In this document: one piece after another, positions 1 to 13,359 of the stretch | Position numbering within the stretch: the first letter of the stretch is position 1 | Layout: each line of letters opens with the position of its first letter | Assembly: GCF_000471905.2 (NCBI RefSeq) | Contig: NW_006498246.1 | Location: 1,059,921-1,123,920 of the forward strand | DNA: 64,000 bases | Direction of reading: 5' to 3' | Source: Amborella trichopoda | Lineage: Eukaryota > Streptophyta > Magnoliopsida > Amborellales > Amborellaceae | Notes under the pieces: generated by a model | The model's input: only the letters and a program-made list of their open reading frames with translations | Databases searched by the model: none | What the model was told of the DNA's origin: nothing | Translations under genes and position numbers: made by a program

Positions 1-2630
1 AAATATATTGCAATTGCCCATCTTGCGTAACGATTACACAATTAAAGATCATGGAAATGTTCAAATTTTTCCTTTGGATGAGTGGAAATGTTCAAATCTA
101 AACAAGTAAAGCAAGAACTATATGGGAGAATGTAATGGAAAGTGCATGTGGGTGTTAAAAAGTTTTAGGGGTATGTGTGTGCATGCACGCATAAGCACGT
201 GTGTGCATGTATGCGCTCAAAGATAAGGGGAAGATGTTCCATTTGAACCAAGATACAGCTTCCTCGCCTCACTACTAGTTTCCTGATCTCATGGGGAGGA
301 GAAATAGACTAACCATCTGCAAGCATGAACATGATATTAGCTAATCTCCGTGTATATTCCACTTCAGTTTGTGCACATCAAACAGCATTAAGAGTTATTA
401 AATGGGCTTTAGAAGGACCAGGACACTAACTTGTGTCTGTCACTAGTGCTTCAACTTCTGCCTCAGTCAAGTCAAAGATATCATTTGGTAAAACTAAATA
501 TCTTGAGCTGACCCAGGAATAACTAGGTAAGCCCACCCAATCCTGCTACATAAAGGCTCCTTTCTCAGACTTGAGCTTCAAAAAGCCTTCCAGTTGCTTG
601 CCCCACCAACCTCTATGACTTTACTAGGAAAATTACAATTGGGTATTGACTTCTGCTCCCAATTCAGGTCATCCATGCTAAGACAATACTGAGTCCCTAC
701 TTCATATTCCCGATGAGTCATGCCTATTAGATCAGATAGAATATGCTTTTTTTTCCTTGATGGATTTGATTTTCTTACTAATGACTGCTTTAAATACAAA
801 AGAGAATGGTAACGGTCAGGTACCCACATGTTGGGAACTCTATACAAAATGGGGCACAGGTACATCCCTTATGGAAGTATAATTTGAATATCAAAAAAAC
901 TATTGGCAGCCAGCAAGTATGGTGCTCATGTACATAAACGACATCCTAGACACACTAGATAAGACAACAGAAGGAAAATAGATAGAGGGAGAAAAATGAG
1001 TGGATCAGATAGAAATCGTCGCATTGGTGTCTTTCCAAATAGCTTAGAAGTTGAACAGAAGGCACAGGTTCCAAGTAAGAACCCTCTTCCCGAGAATGGG
1101 ATGTTGAATACGCAGCCCAGATCACAACCAACTCTAGCATCACTTCACAAGTGTCAATCAGCTTGAAAAGGACCAATTCCATAGAAGATGCTCCATGGTT
1201 TTCTGGGACTCACAATGCATGCTCACTACTAGGCATTTGGATCCCATGGTTTTGGAGGTTGTCCATTGCTAGGATCTTATCAAAGATAGCCAGCCAAGCA
1301 ATAATCAGGACTCCATAAACAAGTGAAATGCTAGTCTCCCTTTGCTGTCTCCCCTCAAGAATCCAAAGGAATAGCAGGAAATGCATGAGAATGAGGTCTG
1401 CAGAGCAGACTGGACATTGATTTGGAATCTAAGATTAACATCCCCTGCAGTAAACTCAATGCCATGTCAGAACTTCTACCTTAAAGAAGAAATCTGTCTC
1501 CATGCTCCAGTAATATTGTCGAACGGTGCCCAAAAGAAATGGACACACATTCGTATATCAAGAATCCTTACACATATAGTATGTGTGAAAGCCTCAGTAG
1601 CAGCGGTATGAAGGGTGAGGGAAGCTCCTAGCATTAATGGTTTAAAGCACTGTAATTTAGAGGAAACCTTCAAAAAGCCACTCACTAGACTGGGGAATAA
1701 CTTGGTTCATATATATGTTAACAACCATCATTTCCCATACTCAAATTCATGTGTTTGACAATAAATTCACGCAATTGGTAATTACTAATGCATTGCACTA
1801 ATGATTATAAGTTTTCATCAGTTTACATGCCACCAAATTATTAATACACCATATTTGCAAGGACAGAAATCACAATCTCTTCAAAGATGTGACAAAAATA
1901 AACGAATATATAAATATAATCCTATCATTTTATTTTATTTATTTTCTTTTTATTTTTAACAACAAAGAAAGAGCATCTATGTAGTTTCACAGAATGTAGA
2001 CAAACAGAGACGACTACAGAGGGGGAAGACAGGAGGTAGGCGAAAAAGATCTCATATCCTAGATTGTGATATTCAATCCATAATCACAAGGCATGTAGGA
2101 AAGATCTTTCACAATGAAGGAATATCGTCACTTTTCTTTCTTTTTCTCATAAACAAACCACATGAATGACCATTCAAGGGCCCCATGCACCTCTTAAAGA
2201 ATGTTTATTTAATTGCTCAAGGACATTGAATGTCCATACAATGGATAAAATGACCCAAAAGTCCTAACTTTTTCAAAAATTCGTAACGGCAATTTTAACC
2301 TGATATAGCAAAATATCCTACAAACACTCTAACTACTTCTCTAAACAACTCCTAAAAATATAAAAATATAAAAATATAAAAATATAAAAAAACCCTAGAA
2401 TCCATAAAAAACTTTAAAACCCTAAAATAAACCTAAAAGTAAAAATAAAATTGTATCATTCGAATATAAATAAAATTAAATATAAATTTTTTTTTCCTGT
2501 ATCAATTTTGTATAAAAAATTCAATATGAATTTTAATGATTGTTGAATGAGGATTAATATTGAATTGTTGGCAAAAATGTAATTATACAAATGCTAGTTT
2601 ATTCAACCCGTCTAGTGGAAACAAGCATAC
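1..2630 (-). other. Left end: intron of the RABC2-like gene, no exon recognised
   Basis: This stretch follows, on the minus strand, the splice donor of the second Rab exon, so it is most simply the next intron. I searched the minus strand for the expected third exon (switch II region and the NKxD region) and saw nothing, so the remaining exons probably lie beyond position 1. The stretch is AT-rich, with a short alternating purine-pyrimidine patch near 170-220 and an (AAAAT)-type array at about 2353-2391. No other gene or transposon is recognised. Confidence 0.5.
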
Positions 2631-5600
2631 CTGTATCCCAGATTGTGAGCTTCAACTTTTTGTCCCCAACAGTGAGCACTCTGATTTTAAAGTCCACACC
2701 TACACATAAGTGACACAAACTAAAATTTCAGTGAAAGTCAACAGAAAAAGGAGTTATTAATTGTGAAAAAACAAATTTCTTTTAAATGCATAGTCAATTG
2801 AAGCTAAAATATAAGATCCTTGAAGAAAATATTTTCATATTAATTGCATTAGATAATAACAAAATAAGAAACCAGAGTTTCAAGAAGACGATAAATACAT
2901 TGCCAGTACCAAATGAGAAGAGAAATGCAAAGGATATTATCATGGCATCATTTAAAGAGGACATCCATGGCAATTCATACAAGAAATATTACAAATTTGG
3001 TTCTGTTCAATATCCGTCTCTTTTTCTACTAAAAGGGATCCTTGAAATGCATTTTCTTTCTGATAAGGAATAATTCATATAATGGAGTATACATATAGTT
3101 GCTCCCAATGGTGCAGACCAATAGAAACACACATAAAACAAAAAGAAAGACAAGATGCACGAGATAAATTAAGGAGGAAAGGTGGAGAGTGGGCCAATAG
3201 AATAAGAGGGATCACATCAGCAATCAGCAGGGAGTCCCTTCAGCCACCATCATTAGAATGCACATGTATGTCTCAAACTATAAATAACAAACCAAATGAA
3301 CAATTGCTCCTCTATTTGGAAAGTTGTTGATCAATAATTTTCATTTGGAGGATGCAGATTTTACATTGAACAACCATGAGGAGAAACTTGTGGGACTATG
3401 GGTTTCTCAAATTTAGCATCTGTAGTTTCAGTAATCAATAAAGCCAACCAAAATCTTTTGTGGGACAAATAGTATTTGAGTTAAAAGAAAAGGCATCACA
3501 AGATGATAAATCAACATTTTTTATTTATACAGCCCTAGGAAAGCATATAACCACATCAAGTGTCCCTTGTATTGCACATAAGTTCCTCAAGTTTCATACT
3601 GGTATATACAAAATGACATAGATATACATCGATAATATGCACACAAACATACATATGTACACAGAAATGTACTTCTATAACATAATTACCTTTTCTCTGC
3701 AACCACGTACAAATTTCAAACTGGTTTCATGAAGTGCTTCCTGAAGTAAGGCTCTTAATAAAATAAACACTTAGCCACATGCATGCATGTGTATTCCACC
3801 ACCCACAAGTTACAAACTGGAATCACATATGGGTTCGTGAACTGTGGATTCTTTTCTCTTGATTTTGTTTTTATTGGGAGTGCCATGAATTCTGATTTTA
3901 AAGTATGAGAAGATGCAAACCTCGAACTTATTGGTAAAATCTCCTAATAAATCCAATGTGTGTAAATTGCATGGCTGCCTAATTCAGAAAACCACCCATG
4001 AATTGCAAATTAGCTTTGCAATCATATTCACTAATTGAGGTTCTCTCTATTTGTTAGGCGTAACTCAAATCTCTTATTGTAATCCTGAAAATCGCAAACA
4101 GGATAGTGAACTATGAATTTATTTGCACATCACTAATATTAGAAAAGAACTGAATAGGTCGCTTTTGTCACATAATACTCCTTAACACAATACCAGTTCC
4201 ATGGATCCAGGAAATAAGGCAGGTGACCCTATGCTATTTATCTGGTCCATCCAGGGGTGGTATAGTACTTGATATTAGGTTGATGCCTCAGAATATGGAG
4301 GTGCCTCTATCATTATTAAGATCAATGAGTACGAGAAAGCTATTAGGTGTAGACGACTGAGCAGGGACACCTTGTCCGTCTGCACGAGTATGCGACTAGT
4401 GCGGGATTTGGTACGGATCACCAGACACTAGTGAGAGATGTTTTCCCCAATCATTGACTTAGATCCGGTTGCCCGAGACACCCCTTTCTCACTCGGGTGG
4501 GAGCCACGATCAGACGGCACCACTAGCGACATCAATATTAGCCCTGGTAGTAGTACATGATCCATCTATAGAAGAAACGCCTAGAGCAGCACCTAAGTAA
4601 GAAAGACTAGAGGGGAAGGATCAGGTCCACGCACGCCTTCTCGAGGGCTATTATACTACCACAGCAGTCAAAGCGAGCATGAGCTGGACATCTAGCTATG
4701 ATAAGCCGAGCTGTTCAAGCTTCTCGTTCTCGAAAGCCAAGCCATCTTAGAACTTGATGCTGCAGCAGATGTGCTGTCGATCCCGATCTTGATCCAATCG
4801 TCGATGAAGCAGCGAGCCAATTGCATCGTAAGTAAGAGCATCAATCTATTTTCCATTACCAGTTCTTTTCGTTGATCCGGAGCACCACCACCGAGGGCCT
4901 AACACCAAGCAAATCTAGTTTCAGGCAAAGGTGTTTCCACAGATTAGTTTTAGATACGCTAGTCGCAGATTGAGACCTGATCTAGTTGTTTCGTATCTAG
5001 TTCCACCTCCTTACATGAGTGGGCTCACTCACCAAGAAGGGGAAGGGGGGCTATGCAAATTGGGGAAGTAGGAAGAATCGGAGGGCACCGCGTTGACCAA
5101 TCCTTACAACAAGAAGTTAGTTTTAGACTTTTGCTAACCTTTGCTTTCTTTTTTTTCCCTCAAAATTGCTTATTGTCTTTCATATGGGCAAGCATATTCA
5201 ATGTAGCTAAATATTCCATGAAGGAGAGACGAAATACTGTAGCAACATTTCTATGCTTTCAAAGGATGCAAGGAGGCCATTTTCCCCACAACTTGGGAGC
5301 AAAATATTGCGTCAAGTGCTAAACTAAAGTGAAGCCTAGTAATGGTGTTCCGTGGTGGTGCCCTAGTCTTCTCAATGATATGCATTGTAATAATGGCTCA
5401 TGAGTCATAAAAAAATGATGCAATACCACATGGTTCACCTTTATTAATATGGGCTACATTTTGAAGCTTATGATATTTTCCCATTGGAATGCTAATTGAT
5501 ACATTTAGAGAGCTCAACAAAGTAGCTACCTCATTGCAGATAAAGGTTAATATTACCCCTGACATCTTCTCCATTCTCCCAAGAAACAATCGTATCCATC

Positions 5601-6980
5601 AGGATGCCTGCCATGTATGCTGTAAAGTTACAACCTTCAATTAAAGCCTTTCTCCTACGATTTGTATTTGCCAAACTACTTTTTGGTATTTTGTATTTCC
5701 TTTCAATATTACATCGCTATATTCACTGGTGATGCCAGCCAAGAGAGGCATGCCCCTCATCAAAGTGCAACTTCATTCATTCATTCAAGTTAAGCTTTTA
5801 ACAGCCACAAAAAGGAAAAAGTAGAGATGAATGCAACTGCTAACAAATGAATCAAGTCCAATAAGTATCCTTTGAGTCTTACAGACCAGATTGTTGCAAA
5901 ATCCACAATTCTAAAGTACCAAGAAGTTATTATGAAATTATTGCAATTCACTTTTATTTACTATATGGTTCCTCTATCTTGCCACAGGTACCGAACTATT
6001 TTCTGGAACAAAGATACACCAAAAATTTGAACTCAGGTCTCATACTTAAGGTTCAACTCTCAAGCAATATAATAAGAGGTGAGCTTCCAAAACATAGCTT
6101 AGGGTCACAATATATTTGCATTCCTCACAACATAAACACATCAAACTTGAAGTACAGTACCTCACACAAATTTTAAGTCCAAACCCTTTAAGATAAAATA
6201 ACATAACTGTGAAATGCATATATCCAGGCACACTGCTTCATGGGCAATTAAATTTAACATGCTGTAAATAGAGAAGAAAACATATTGGACTTGCCCCACA
6301 AATATGATTCACTAACTTAAAAGAAACAGGGGTGACAAATGCATAGGTTCACTTGATGAGAACGCATCAACTCAGGCACGCATGCATGCAAATCCATGAG
6401 TATATGAAATCACGGATGAGAAAACGTTATCAGCACATATTCACAGTCCATAAGGGAATCAGTCATCCTTCCAATACAATTACAACCCACTAATTATGTC
6501 TACCATGGTCAGAGGCCAAGGTCTATAAATCATAGAACAGAGAAGTTACCCTTTGCATTATGTCTTAATCAACATAAATGCACAAGAAGAGGAACCTTTG
6601 AGGGGAAAAAAATAGCTTAAAGAGGAAAATAAGATCAGAGTAGACAAGATCAAATCTAAAAAAGTATGCAAGATTCATTGAAGCTTCCAAGGCCCAAATT
6701 ATGGTCTTAAAAAAACAAAAAACAAAAACACACCCCATTTAACCAAACCACATAGAGATCGCACATTTGAGGACTACTGTTAATCAACAGAAAAAAATTT
6801 GCAAAAATCGAAAAGAACCCAAGAAAGTGTAAAGCATTACATACCAATTGTAGGAGAGAGATCATTAAAAGATTGAGAAGTGAAGCTGAGGAGAATGCTG
6901 CTCTTCCCAACTCCTGAGTCCCCCACCAACAAGATCTTAAAATGATAATCATAACTACCTTGTCCAGAAGATGAACCCAT
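2631..6980 (-). CDS. RABC2: Rab18-type small GTPase (RABC2 group), first two coding exons, partial gene
   Basis: Rab GTPases of this group cycle between GDP and GTP on endomembranes and recruit trafficking effectors. Exon 1 is 6845-6980 (136 bp) and exon 2 is 2631-2699 (69 bp), both minus strand, with GT-AG borders and matching phase. Together they encode residues 1-68. Visible motifs are the N-terminal MGSSSGQ typical of plant RABC proteins, the P-loop GDSGVGKS at residues 20-27, the switch I segment SPTIGVDFK at 42-50, and LKLTIWDT at 61-68, which opens the WDTAG motif split by the next intron. The start is fixed by an in-frame TAA immediately upstream of the ATG. The full family protein is about 210 residues, so G4, G5 and the prenylated C-terminal cysteines are outside the window. 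Both exons are intact, and intron 1 is 4145 bp. RABC2A is preferred to RABC1 from the [13 protein letters not shown] wording; this is knowledge of the family, not a search. Confidence 0.9.
2700..6844 (-). other. Intron 1 of the RABC2-like gene (4145 bp)
   Basis: The donor is GT at 6843-6844 and the acceptor AG at 2700-2701 (minus strand). The intron is AT-rich and unusually long. I see no exon inside it. Several 60-95-codon open frames on either strand lack family signatures and are treated as chance. Confidence 0.75.
4180..5060. other. GC-richer insert inside intron 1, probable decayed mobile DNA
   Basis: About 0.9 kb is clearly richer in G, C and CpG than the flanking intron, and stops interrupt every frame. 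The abrupt composition change suggests an inserted and decayed element. I recognise no terminal repeats or protein motif, so the origin is inference only. Confidence 0.35.
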
Positions 6981-7250
6981 TTATTTACTTAGCTCTGGGT
7001 CCTCTCTCTACTGCATGAAACCAGAAAAAGCTTCAGCAGAGAGAGAGGGATGCCCCTTGATGGGGAACAAATGGAAGTCCTTTAAGCTTATTAGACAGGG
7101 AGAATATAGAGTTTTGATGGGTTTCTCAGTGGAACTGGTTTTGTTTCCCCATCATGGAAGATGAGAGAGTATTCTTTGATTGTATAAAAAGGCGTGTGTT
7201 ACAGAGACAGAGAGAGAGAGTGGCATCTATTCTTTATTTTCTAAAGGAGA
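6981..7250 (-). promoter_or_regulatory. Upstream leader/promoter region of the RABC2-like gene
   Basis: Immediately upstream of the start codon (higher coordinates) there is a CT-rich patch when read on the minus strand (about 7035-7050), typical of plant 5' leaders. A TATA-like TTTTTATAC lies at about 7184-7192 on the minus strand. A possible 3' splice site (TTTCATGCAG) at about 7012-7021 would allow a 5'-UTR intron. No transcription start can be fixed. Confidence 0.3.
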
Positions 7251-7558
7251 CATGGAAGCATCTCAAGGCACCATTCTAACGCGCCTTCCACGCTTTCGGA
7301 GGTTAGAGAATCCGATGTCTGCACCTGAAAGGTTTTCTAAATGGCCTCATCTACTGTCTAAATACCCGAGACATCCTTTCCATGTAGTTGGCCTTATTTT
7401 TTATTTTACATATTATTATTATTGTTATTCTTACTTTTTTTTTTTTTTTTAGTTTGTGGAATCTTAAGCATACAAGCACCCATGACTGTAGACTCAAGCT
7501 TACAATGCCATGAGGAAGAAATATGCGAGAGATGTGAAAATATGAGAATTGAAATATA

Positions 7559-8514
7559 GGTTGGCGTTGCATCCACATGCTGTGGACACTCAAAAGGTGC
7601 ACTAGTGCTTTTTAACGGTTAAGATTCAACTAACCTCATTTAAAAGTCAAATTTGTATTTTACTTTTATTTTTTATTTAAAAATAGTATTAATATAAAAT
7701 TTAATAGCTCCATTTTTATATGTATAATTGAATAAAATAATAATAATAAAATATTTTAAATAAGCAATATTGATCAAAATAAATTTAGTAACATTATTTA
7801 ATTGTTTTCATGTAGTTATACTTATTAAAATACACCTAACAATTCAGATAAGTATCTTATTTAGATAAAATAAAAATAAAAAAAATGCAAAACTAATTTT
7901 TGGTCGTTGGATTTGGCTTTGCGAAGTCTCAACCATTAGATGGGTGCTTGTGCATCCTTCCACCAGTTCACATGATGCGGACGGGATACTTTTTTTTTGT
8001 ACAATCCAAGTACATGATTTCGATCTTGGCGAGAAAAGGGAAGCGAATTGGTGCTTCCGTTGACGTTTAAAAACAATAAAATAGTTTAAGGAATATCTAT
8101 AAAGATTTGTGACATTTTCATTAAGTAATTTTATGTTGCACTTTTCTTTAGTCGAGATATTTTCGATGAATTAATATTGTTTTGAAAATACAGAGGTTTG
8201 GAGGCTGGCGTGAAGTAAATTCCATAAAACTAATTAATATTGTTCAACTGTGAAAGGTGTAATTTTATAAATCCTACTAAATAAAAATAATTAAAAAAAT
8301 TAAATAAAAAATAAAATATCTCTAAATGTATTTTGATCAATATTACTTATTTAAATATTTATTATTCAATTTTCTTGTAAAAATGAAGCTAGAACCCAAA
8401 TCTCACATCATATTATTTTTAAATAAAAATAACATTTCTATTAAATCTGAACTATTAAAAAAATGCTTGTGCACCTTTCGAGTGTCCACAACATGTGGAT
8501 GCAATATCAACTCA
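7559..8514. mobile_element. Foldback DNA transposon with about 250-bp terminal inverted repeats
   Basis: The left end (7559-7810) reappears inverted at the right end (about 8270-8514). The outer 50 bp match closely around TTGCATCCACATG and GTGGACACTC; the inner AT-rich parts also match, for instance around AATATTGATCAAAATA. The middle (about 7810-8270) is AT-rich and non-coding, so this is a non-autonomous element. No clean target-site duplication is visible. The long arms suggest a Mutator-like or foldback type. Confidence 0.8.
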
Positions 8515-8540
8515 AAAACAAATGGGTGTAGAAACTAGTT

Positions 8541-8570
8541 ATAATAATAATAATAATAATAATAATGATA
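8541..8570. repeat. (ATA)n microsatellite
   Basis: About ten ATA/TAA units directly follow the foldback element. Confidence 0.95.
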
Positions 8571-8609
8571 AGAAAGTGATGTTAAATCTAAAATAAGAAT
8601 TGTATACAA

Positions 8610-8804
8610 TGAAATTATTTATCTTTGATACATGAAGTCACAATTACTTGTAACCATCTAATGTGAAATTTGATAGCTTAAGTGTATCACACGAGAATTT
8701 GTTTTGAAGTTTGAGCTTGGTCAATGAAATAAACACAGCCATCTAATTTCACATCAATGGTCAAGATTAATTGCGACCATTGTACCAAAAGTAAATACCG
8801 TTAA
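8610..8804. mobile_element. MITE, copy 1 of a 200-bp family
   Basis: It shares its whole length with 10155-10359, including CCATCTAATGTGAAATTTGA-like and AATGGTCAAGAT segments. The ends are inverted repeats related to TGAGACCATTTACCTTTGGT; this copy is more decayed at both ends. Confidence 0.7.
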
Positions 8805-9557
8805 TTATATACTTCCCTTTAGAGGCGTCCATATGGCATTAGTTGAAAGAGAAGGGTAATTTAGTAACATTAGGGGGGGGGGGCAGAAATCACAATCTGC
8901 ACTTAGACGGTACGTTTGATGGTGTCCGAATGAGTGAGAACGTTTACAAATCACAATCGCCGATTTGATCGCAACGCCGGCTTCTCCACGTCAATAAATT
9001 TAAGCACAAGGCGACACAACACGTACCGCTCATTTATATTCAAATAGGGCGTACCTCCCAAATGGACGGCTGTGATTATCAAAGTTACATATGAAAGCGA
9101 CCGAGGATCTCAGCCGTTCGAGAAGGAAATGGCCCAACTCTTGGGCGGATTGGTCGATGTGACTTTTAAGATAAATGTTTCTGCCATGGACCCGCGGCCA
9201 TTCCCGCATATGTAGAAATGCACCATAACCCCATACTCATACACTATAAGAACATCTTAAAAATTCCATAAAGTCCCACAATTGATCGAACCCTAAATTA
9301 TTTAACCTAAACTGGCTTATTTAAGCCTTAAACCTTCATAATCAACCCATCCAATTTGTAAAAGCTACCTATTTAGCCTTAACCATTCTTAAAAAACTGC
9401 TTAATTAGGCTAGCACACCTTTACGCATCCTTTCAAATATGTCTTAAATCCTAGGTTTGGCCATTAGCCCCTAATTGCCCCTTAATTACAACCCAATAAA
9501 CACAAAAACCCTAATCTGGCCCCTTTGAAATACCTAAAAAGGTTTTTTAGGCTATTC
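8805..9557. other. Unassigned stretch with a G11 tract
   Basis: No gene or element is recognised. It contains an uninterrupted run of eleven G at 8873-8883, and a CpG-richer patch follows at about 8900-9160. Confidence 0.5.
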
Positions 9558-9874
9558 CTACTCGTGGAGTATATACTTAATCTATTCAACACTTTTGGAT
9601 AGTTAAATACCCTTGATTTTATACAAAATTTTTCAAGCAAAGGTATTATTGGTCATTAAGAGGGGTAGAATAGTGGCATTCTATTAGTAGTTAAAAATAA
9701 TTGATGCTCAATGTAAGTGATGTCATACATCATATCGGTGATGTTTCCGTTTATATTAGGAATTTTTTCTTTAGCCTTGACTAATTATTTCAAATACCCA
9801 TAAACAAAAGGTTACTACATTATATGAAAGTGTCAAAAAATGTTGAGTACATTAAGTATATATTCCATGTGTAA
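9558..9874. mobile_element. MITE with about 37-bp terminal inverted repeats
   Basis: The left end carries GGAGTATATACTTAATCTA followed by TTCAACA. The right end, reverse complemented, reads GGAATATATACTTAATGTA followed by CTCAACA. The 240-bp centre is AT-rich and non-coding. No target-site duplication is clear. Confidence 0.7.
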
Positions 9875-10154
9875 CAAAACTCATAATAAAAAATAATGAA
9901 AAAAATAATTAAAGCGCCCATTAATCCTTAAAACAATAAGAAACCCCCACGTTTGACCCAATAGAGATCCATAATGAACAATAGAGGATGTGGGACGATA
10001 GGTGGCAAGAAACTAGCCCTATCCAGGGCCCCTCAAATTTCAACATTGTGTTTAACGACGCGTATTGTATTGCTAAAGCATTGACAACTCTGATTGAGTT
10101 GTCTCTTAGCCAGGGTCGTTACCACCCCATTTTATTATAAGGTTTTGTATACAG

Positions 10155-10359
10155 TGAGACCATTTACCTTTGGTAAAGGGGCATCATAATTATTTATAAC
10201 CATCCGATGTGAAATCCAATAGCTTAGGTGTGACACAAAATTCGAAAAAATTTATTTTAGACTTTGACCTTGATCAATAAAATAAATATAGCCACCCAAT
10301 TTCACAACCAATGGTCAAGATAAATTGTACCCACCTTGTACCAAAGGTAAATGGTCTCA
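10155..10359. mobile_element. MITE, copy 2 of the 200-bp family
   Basis: The terminal inverted repeats are nearly perfect: the left end reads TGAGACCATTTACCTTTGGT and the right end is its reverse complement with little change. The body aligns with 8610-8804. No coding capacity. Confidence 0.85.
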
Positions 10360-11334
10360 TTATTTTTTGTTTCTTATTATAAATACATCCCTTTTAATTC
10401 CATTCTAGGGTTTAAAACCTTATTATTTTGCCCTAATCCTAAACTCAACCAAAATTACCCTTTTGCCACTCAATTTTAGAAACCCTAAATCTAAGACCCT
10501 CTAGAGCCCTGCTACTCTAAAAAGCTAAAATTTACTGCTCTACCCATTAAGACATCCAAAAGCCCTTAAACCTTGCCTACAAACCACACTTAAATAGACC
10601 CTAGACTATAGTGGTCCAATAAAATCCTGGTCACAACAGGCCTATCTAGCTCAAAACTTTGAAAGATGAAGGAATGGTGCCACATACCAACATTCTCTCA
10701 TTCAAGCGCTAACTCCAGGCACCAGGGCTGTGGGACCTGCTTTCAAGTAGGCCCACATTCTTCGTTTATGTGTTCTATTGTTTCTCTTTATTTGTTTGCT
10801 TTGTTCAAGTCCCTTTTATGTTTTAAAGCCTCTTTCTAAAGCCTCCCCTTATTTTTTCAAGCTTTTAAAAGATTTCTTTGGTCTTAGTCACTTTTTAGTT
10901 GGCACGGCCGGTGGACCACCAAAAGAGTATTAAAAGACCAACTTTTCATGATCCATAATTTGAGAGAACCCCTTTTCTCCTTATGATAGTTTAGACATGA
11001 ATTTAGGCAATAAAAATCTAGTGTCCATTCACCTCAAAATCGGGTATAAATGACAAGATACCGAATATGGAACCAAACATATGAGAATGGACCGAGTCTA
11101 GCCAGTTCCAAATATTTTCTTATTTTTCAGGGACTCGATTTAGTCTCTAGTAGACTTTGACTAGTCCATGGGACATGATTTGGGCTCGAAGCCCTAGCGA
11201 GTCCCTACCAGGTCCTTGATTTAGATCATTAGGTTATGTTTATGCAATTATGGTAGGACGTGCTTTTGAATAAGTTTGTTGGAAATTAATGTAGGGGCAT
11301 GAGAATTCCAATAGATTTATGGTGGAAGGTAGCC

Positions 11335-11600
11335 TATCCTTTTTAAATTCTAAAAATAGTGAAAATCAAGTTGATCTATAAACATGTGAAAGTCTTGAAA
11401 ATGGACGGTCTAGATAATATGTTGCAAGACGTATTATTTTTGCTATTCAAAATCTTTTTTTGTTTTCTTCTCCATACATCTCGATGTCGAGATGATCAAC
11501 TAAAGGGTTTTTCAACATTAAAACAACCTTTTCGGAGGATTTTTGAGGTGTATCTTTAATTCTACATTTTAAGGTTGCAACCATATATAAACTTTTTCCA
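11335..11600 (+). mobile_element. M1 family copy a (left end missing)
   Basis: It carries the M1 landmarks in order: GAAAATGGACGGTCTAGATAA, ATCTCGATGTCGAGATGATC, a segment with AAAACAACCTTTTC, and the right end ATATAAACTTTTTCC. The left terminal part is absent. Confidence 0.65.
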
Positions 11601-11957
11601 TAGTATTTTATCCTCTTTATATGTGTAAGTAAAGGAAGATTTGTAACAAATCATATGCATGGTCCTCGATGGTAATTAAATGGTGGCCTGGTATGTATAT
11701 GTAACCCAACCTTTGTATTTAAGAAAAAGGTTAGTGCAAGATGTTTACATTAAACATTGTTAAATAGGGTAAATGAAACAAAAATATCTAATAAGGGTTT
11801 TTTTTTGTTATTGGGGTTGTTAATGGGCCTGATATACCCCACAGGATTTGAGGTGCCCGGCATAGGGATGGGTTTGGACCACATGTTAAGGCTTGTGGAC
11901 CTGGGCCCATACTAGCATTGCCTCAAATGTTTCTACACATGTTAGTAAATCTTTTCC

Positions 11958-12344
11958 GGTGCGTTTTGTATAGAGCTTAGGCTCTAAACAATCAAATTAG
12001 AGCCCACTTTCAAATAGTGTCGAGAAATATGGTTTCAATACTGAAAATCTTTGATAGCCTTAAAATATATTTTTCATATTTATTTATAAAGTTTAAAGCT
12101 TAAAAAATTGTATAGATCGACATATCTATGAAAACTTAAAAATCTTGAAAATTGATGGTCCAAAAATGCGTTACAAAATATACTATTTCCAAAACTTGAA
12201 ATCTATTTTTTTCTCATATCCATGTATCTTGATGTCGAGATGATCAATTTGAAGATATTTGGGCATCAAAACAACCTTTTCTATATAAAGTAGGCTCAAA
12301 TTTAATTGTTTAGAGCCTCGGCTCTATATAAACTTTACCCTTTA
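11958..12344 (+). mobile_element. M1 family copy b (complete)
   Basis: The left end holds GTATAGAGCTTAGGCTCTAA. The right end, inverted, holds GAGCCGAGGCTCTAAACAAT. It contains the internal near-palindrome ATCTTGATGTCGAGATGATC. It interrupts the 2-kb dispersed repeat, since sequence matching 37540 resumes directly after it. Confidence 0.8.
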
Positions 12345-12760
12345 TACAAAGCTTGGTTAATTTTTATGGGCGTGTGCCATGTCATCACGAATTCACGAAT
12401 TCAGGCAAGGCCTGAAACTCTCCACTCCGGGCCTACCTTGTATGGTTACAGGCTGGGATTGGGCCTCAGTGGGCCCAGCCCGTTAGTAGCCATAACGAAT
12501 TTACATTTTACGTCATGCATATCAATACATTTCCAAGGCGTTTCTCTCAATTTTACAACATAGTTTATACTTATTATTTTCGCAGTTTTTATCCATTCTT
12601 TTCTTTGTAATTGCTAACTCCTAGCTTTAGGAATCCTTGTGTTAATAATTATCCTTGCTTTAAAACAAAAATCACCGAAGTCCTTTGCTAGGACATCTTC
12701 TTACTTGTATGGGCAGCTCCTAAATTGAGCCTGTTCAATAAAATGATGATAATTTTGGCA

Positions 12761-13359
12761 TATATTTTTTTGTCCCTCTTTTTTGACACACTTCCTTTGT
12801 AATTATTTACAAATACATTTCACAATAGCATTTTCCAACTACAAGAATAAATATGTAAGCCAGAAAAAAAGGATTGTCTATAAAGAGACCACTTATCTTT
12901 TGTACAAGAATAAATATGTAAGCGTTCGATAAGTGAAAATAGTTTCTTTATGGTATAAGTTCTACTTGCAACTATGGCAGAGGTTGCTCGTTGTCGGCCA
13001 CTACTTCGTTCGCAGCTTTTGGGTAGCAGCAAAAAGCCCTCAACAATGAGAGCCTTGTAGTTGCACTAATGACTGAACTCGTGCAGCAAAAAGGGTTCAT
13101 TGTTGAGTTTACGTTGGTTGCGTTCACTCTTGTCCATTAAATTTCAAAATGGGTAGTTGTAAAAGTGTCTTTGAATGGTGACAAAGTTCCAAAAAATTTT
13201 TTTTGAACTTCGTAACTCACCTTAAACCAATCCAATTTTGACATCGAATGTATGAGAATCATTGTGATGTCTCTGTAATAAAGATAAATGTCTATTTATA
13301 AACAATCCTGAAAAAAAATGGAAAAAATACAAAACTAAAATAATAGAATAAAACCTAAC
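12761..13359. other. Unassigned stretch
   Basis: No gene or transposon is recognised. A direct repeat containing ACAAGAATAAATATGTAAGC occurs at about 12841 and again at about 12902. Confidence 0.5.

Larger units (their letters stand above)
10640..12760 (+). repeat. Dispersed 2-kb repeat, copy 1 (split by M1 insertions)
   Basis: Segments 10640-11185, 11800-11957 and 12345-12760 match, in the same order and orientation, 36430-37970. Landmarks shared by both are GGTGGACCACCAAAA, TATGGAACCAAAC, GTAGACTTTGACTAG and TTCAATAAAATGATGATAAT. The copies differ by many substitutions and by nested insertions. No protein is encoded; it may be a large retrotransposon LTR or leader. Confidence 0.75.

Noticed and set aside
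170..225. Z-DNA-like alternating GTGCATGCACGC tract as a regulatory site
   Set aside because: A short TG/CA-rich patch in an intron with nothing else to support a function.
955..1182. Third Rab exon on the minus strand
   Set aside because: The translation lacks the expected switch II and NKxD motifs.
2786..3330. Plus-strand open frames within Rab intron 1
   Set aside because: They lie in the intron of a well-supported gene, are AT-driven and show no motif.
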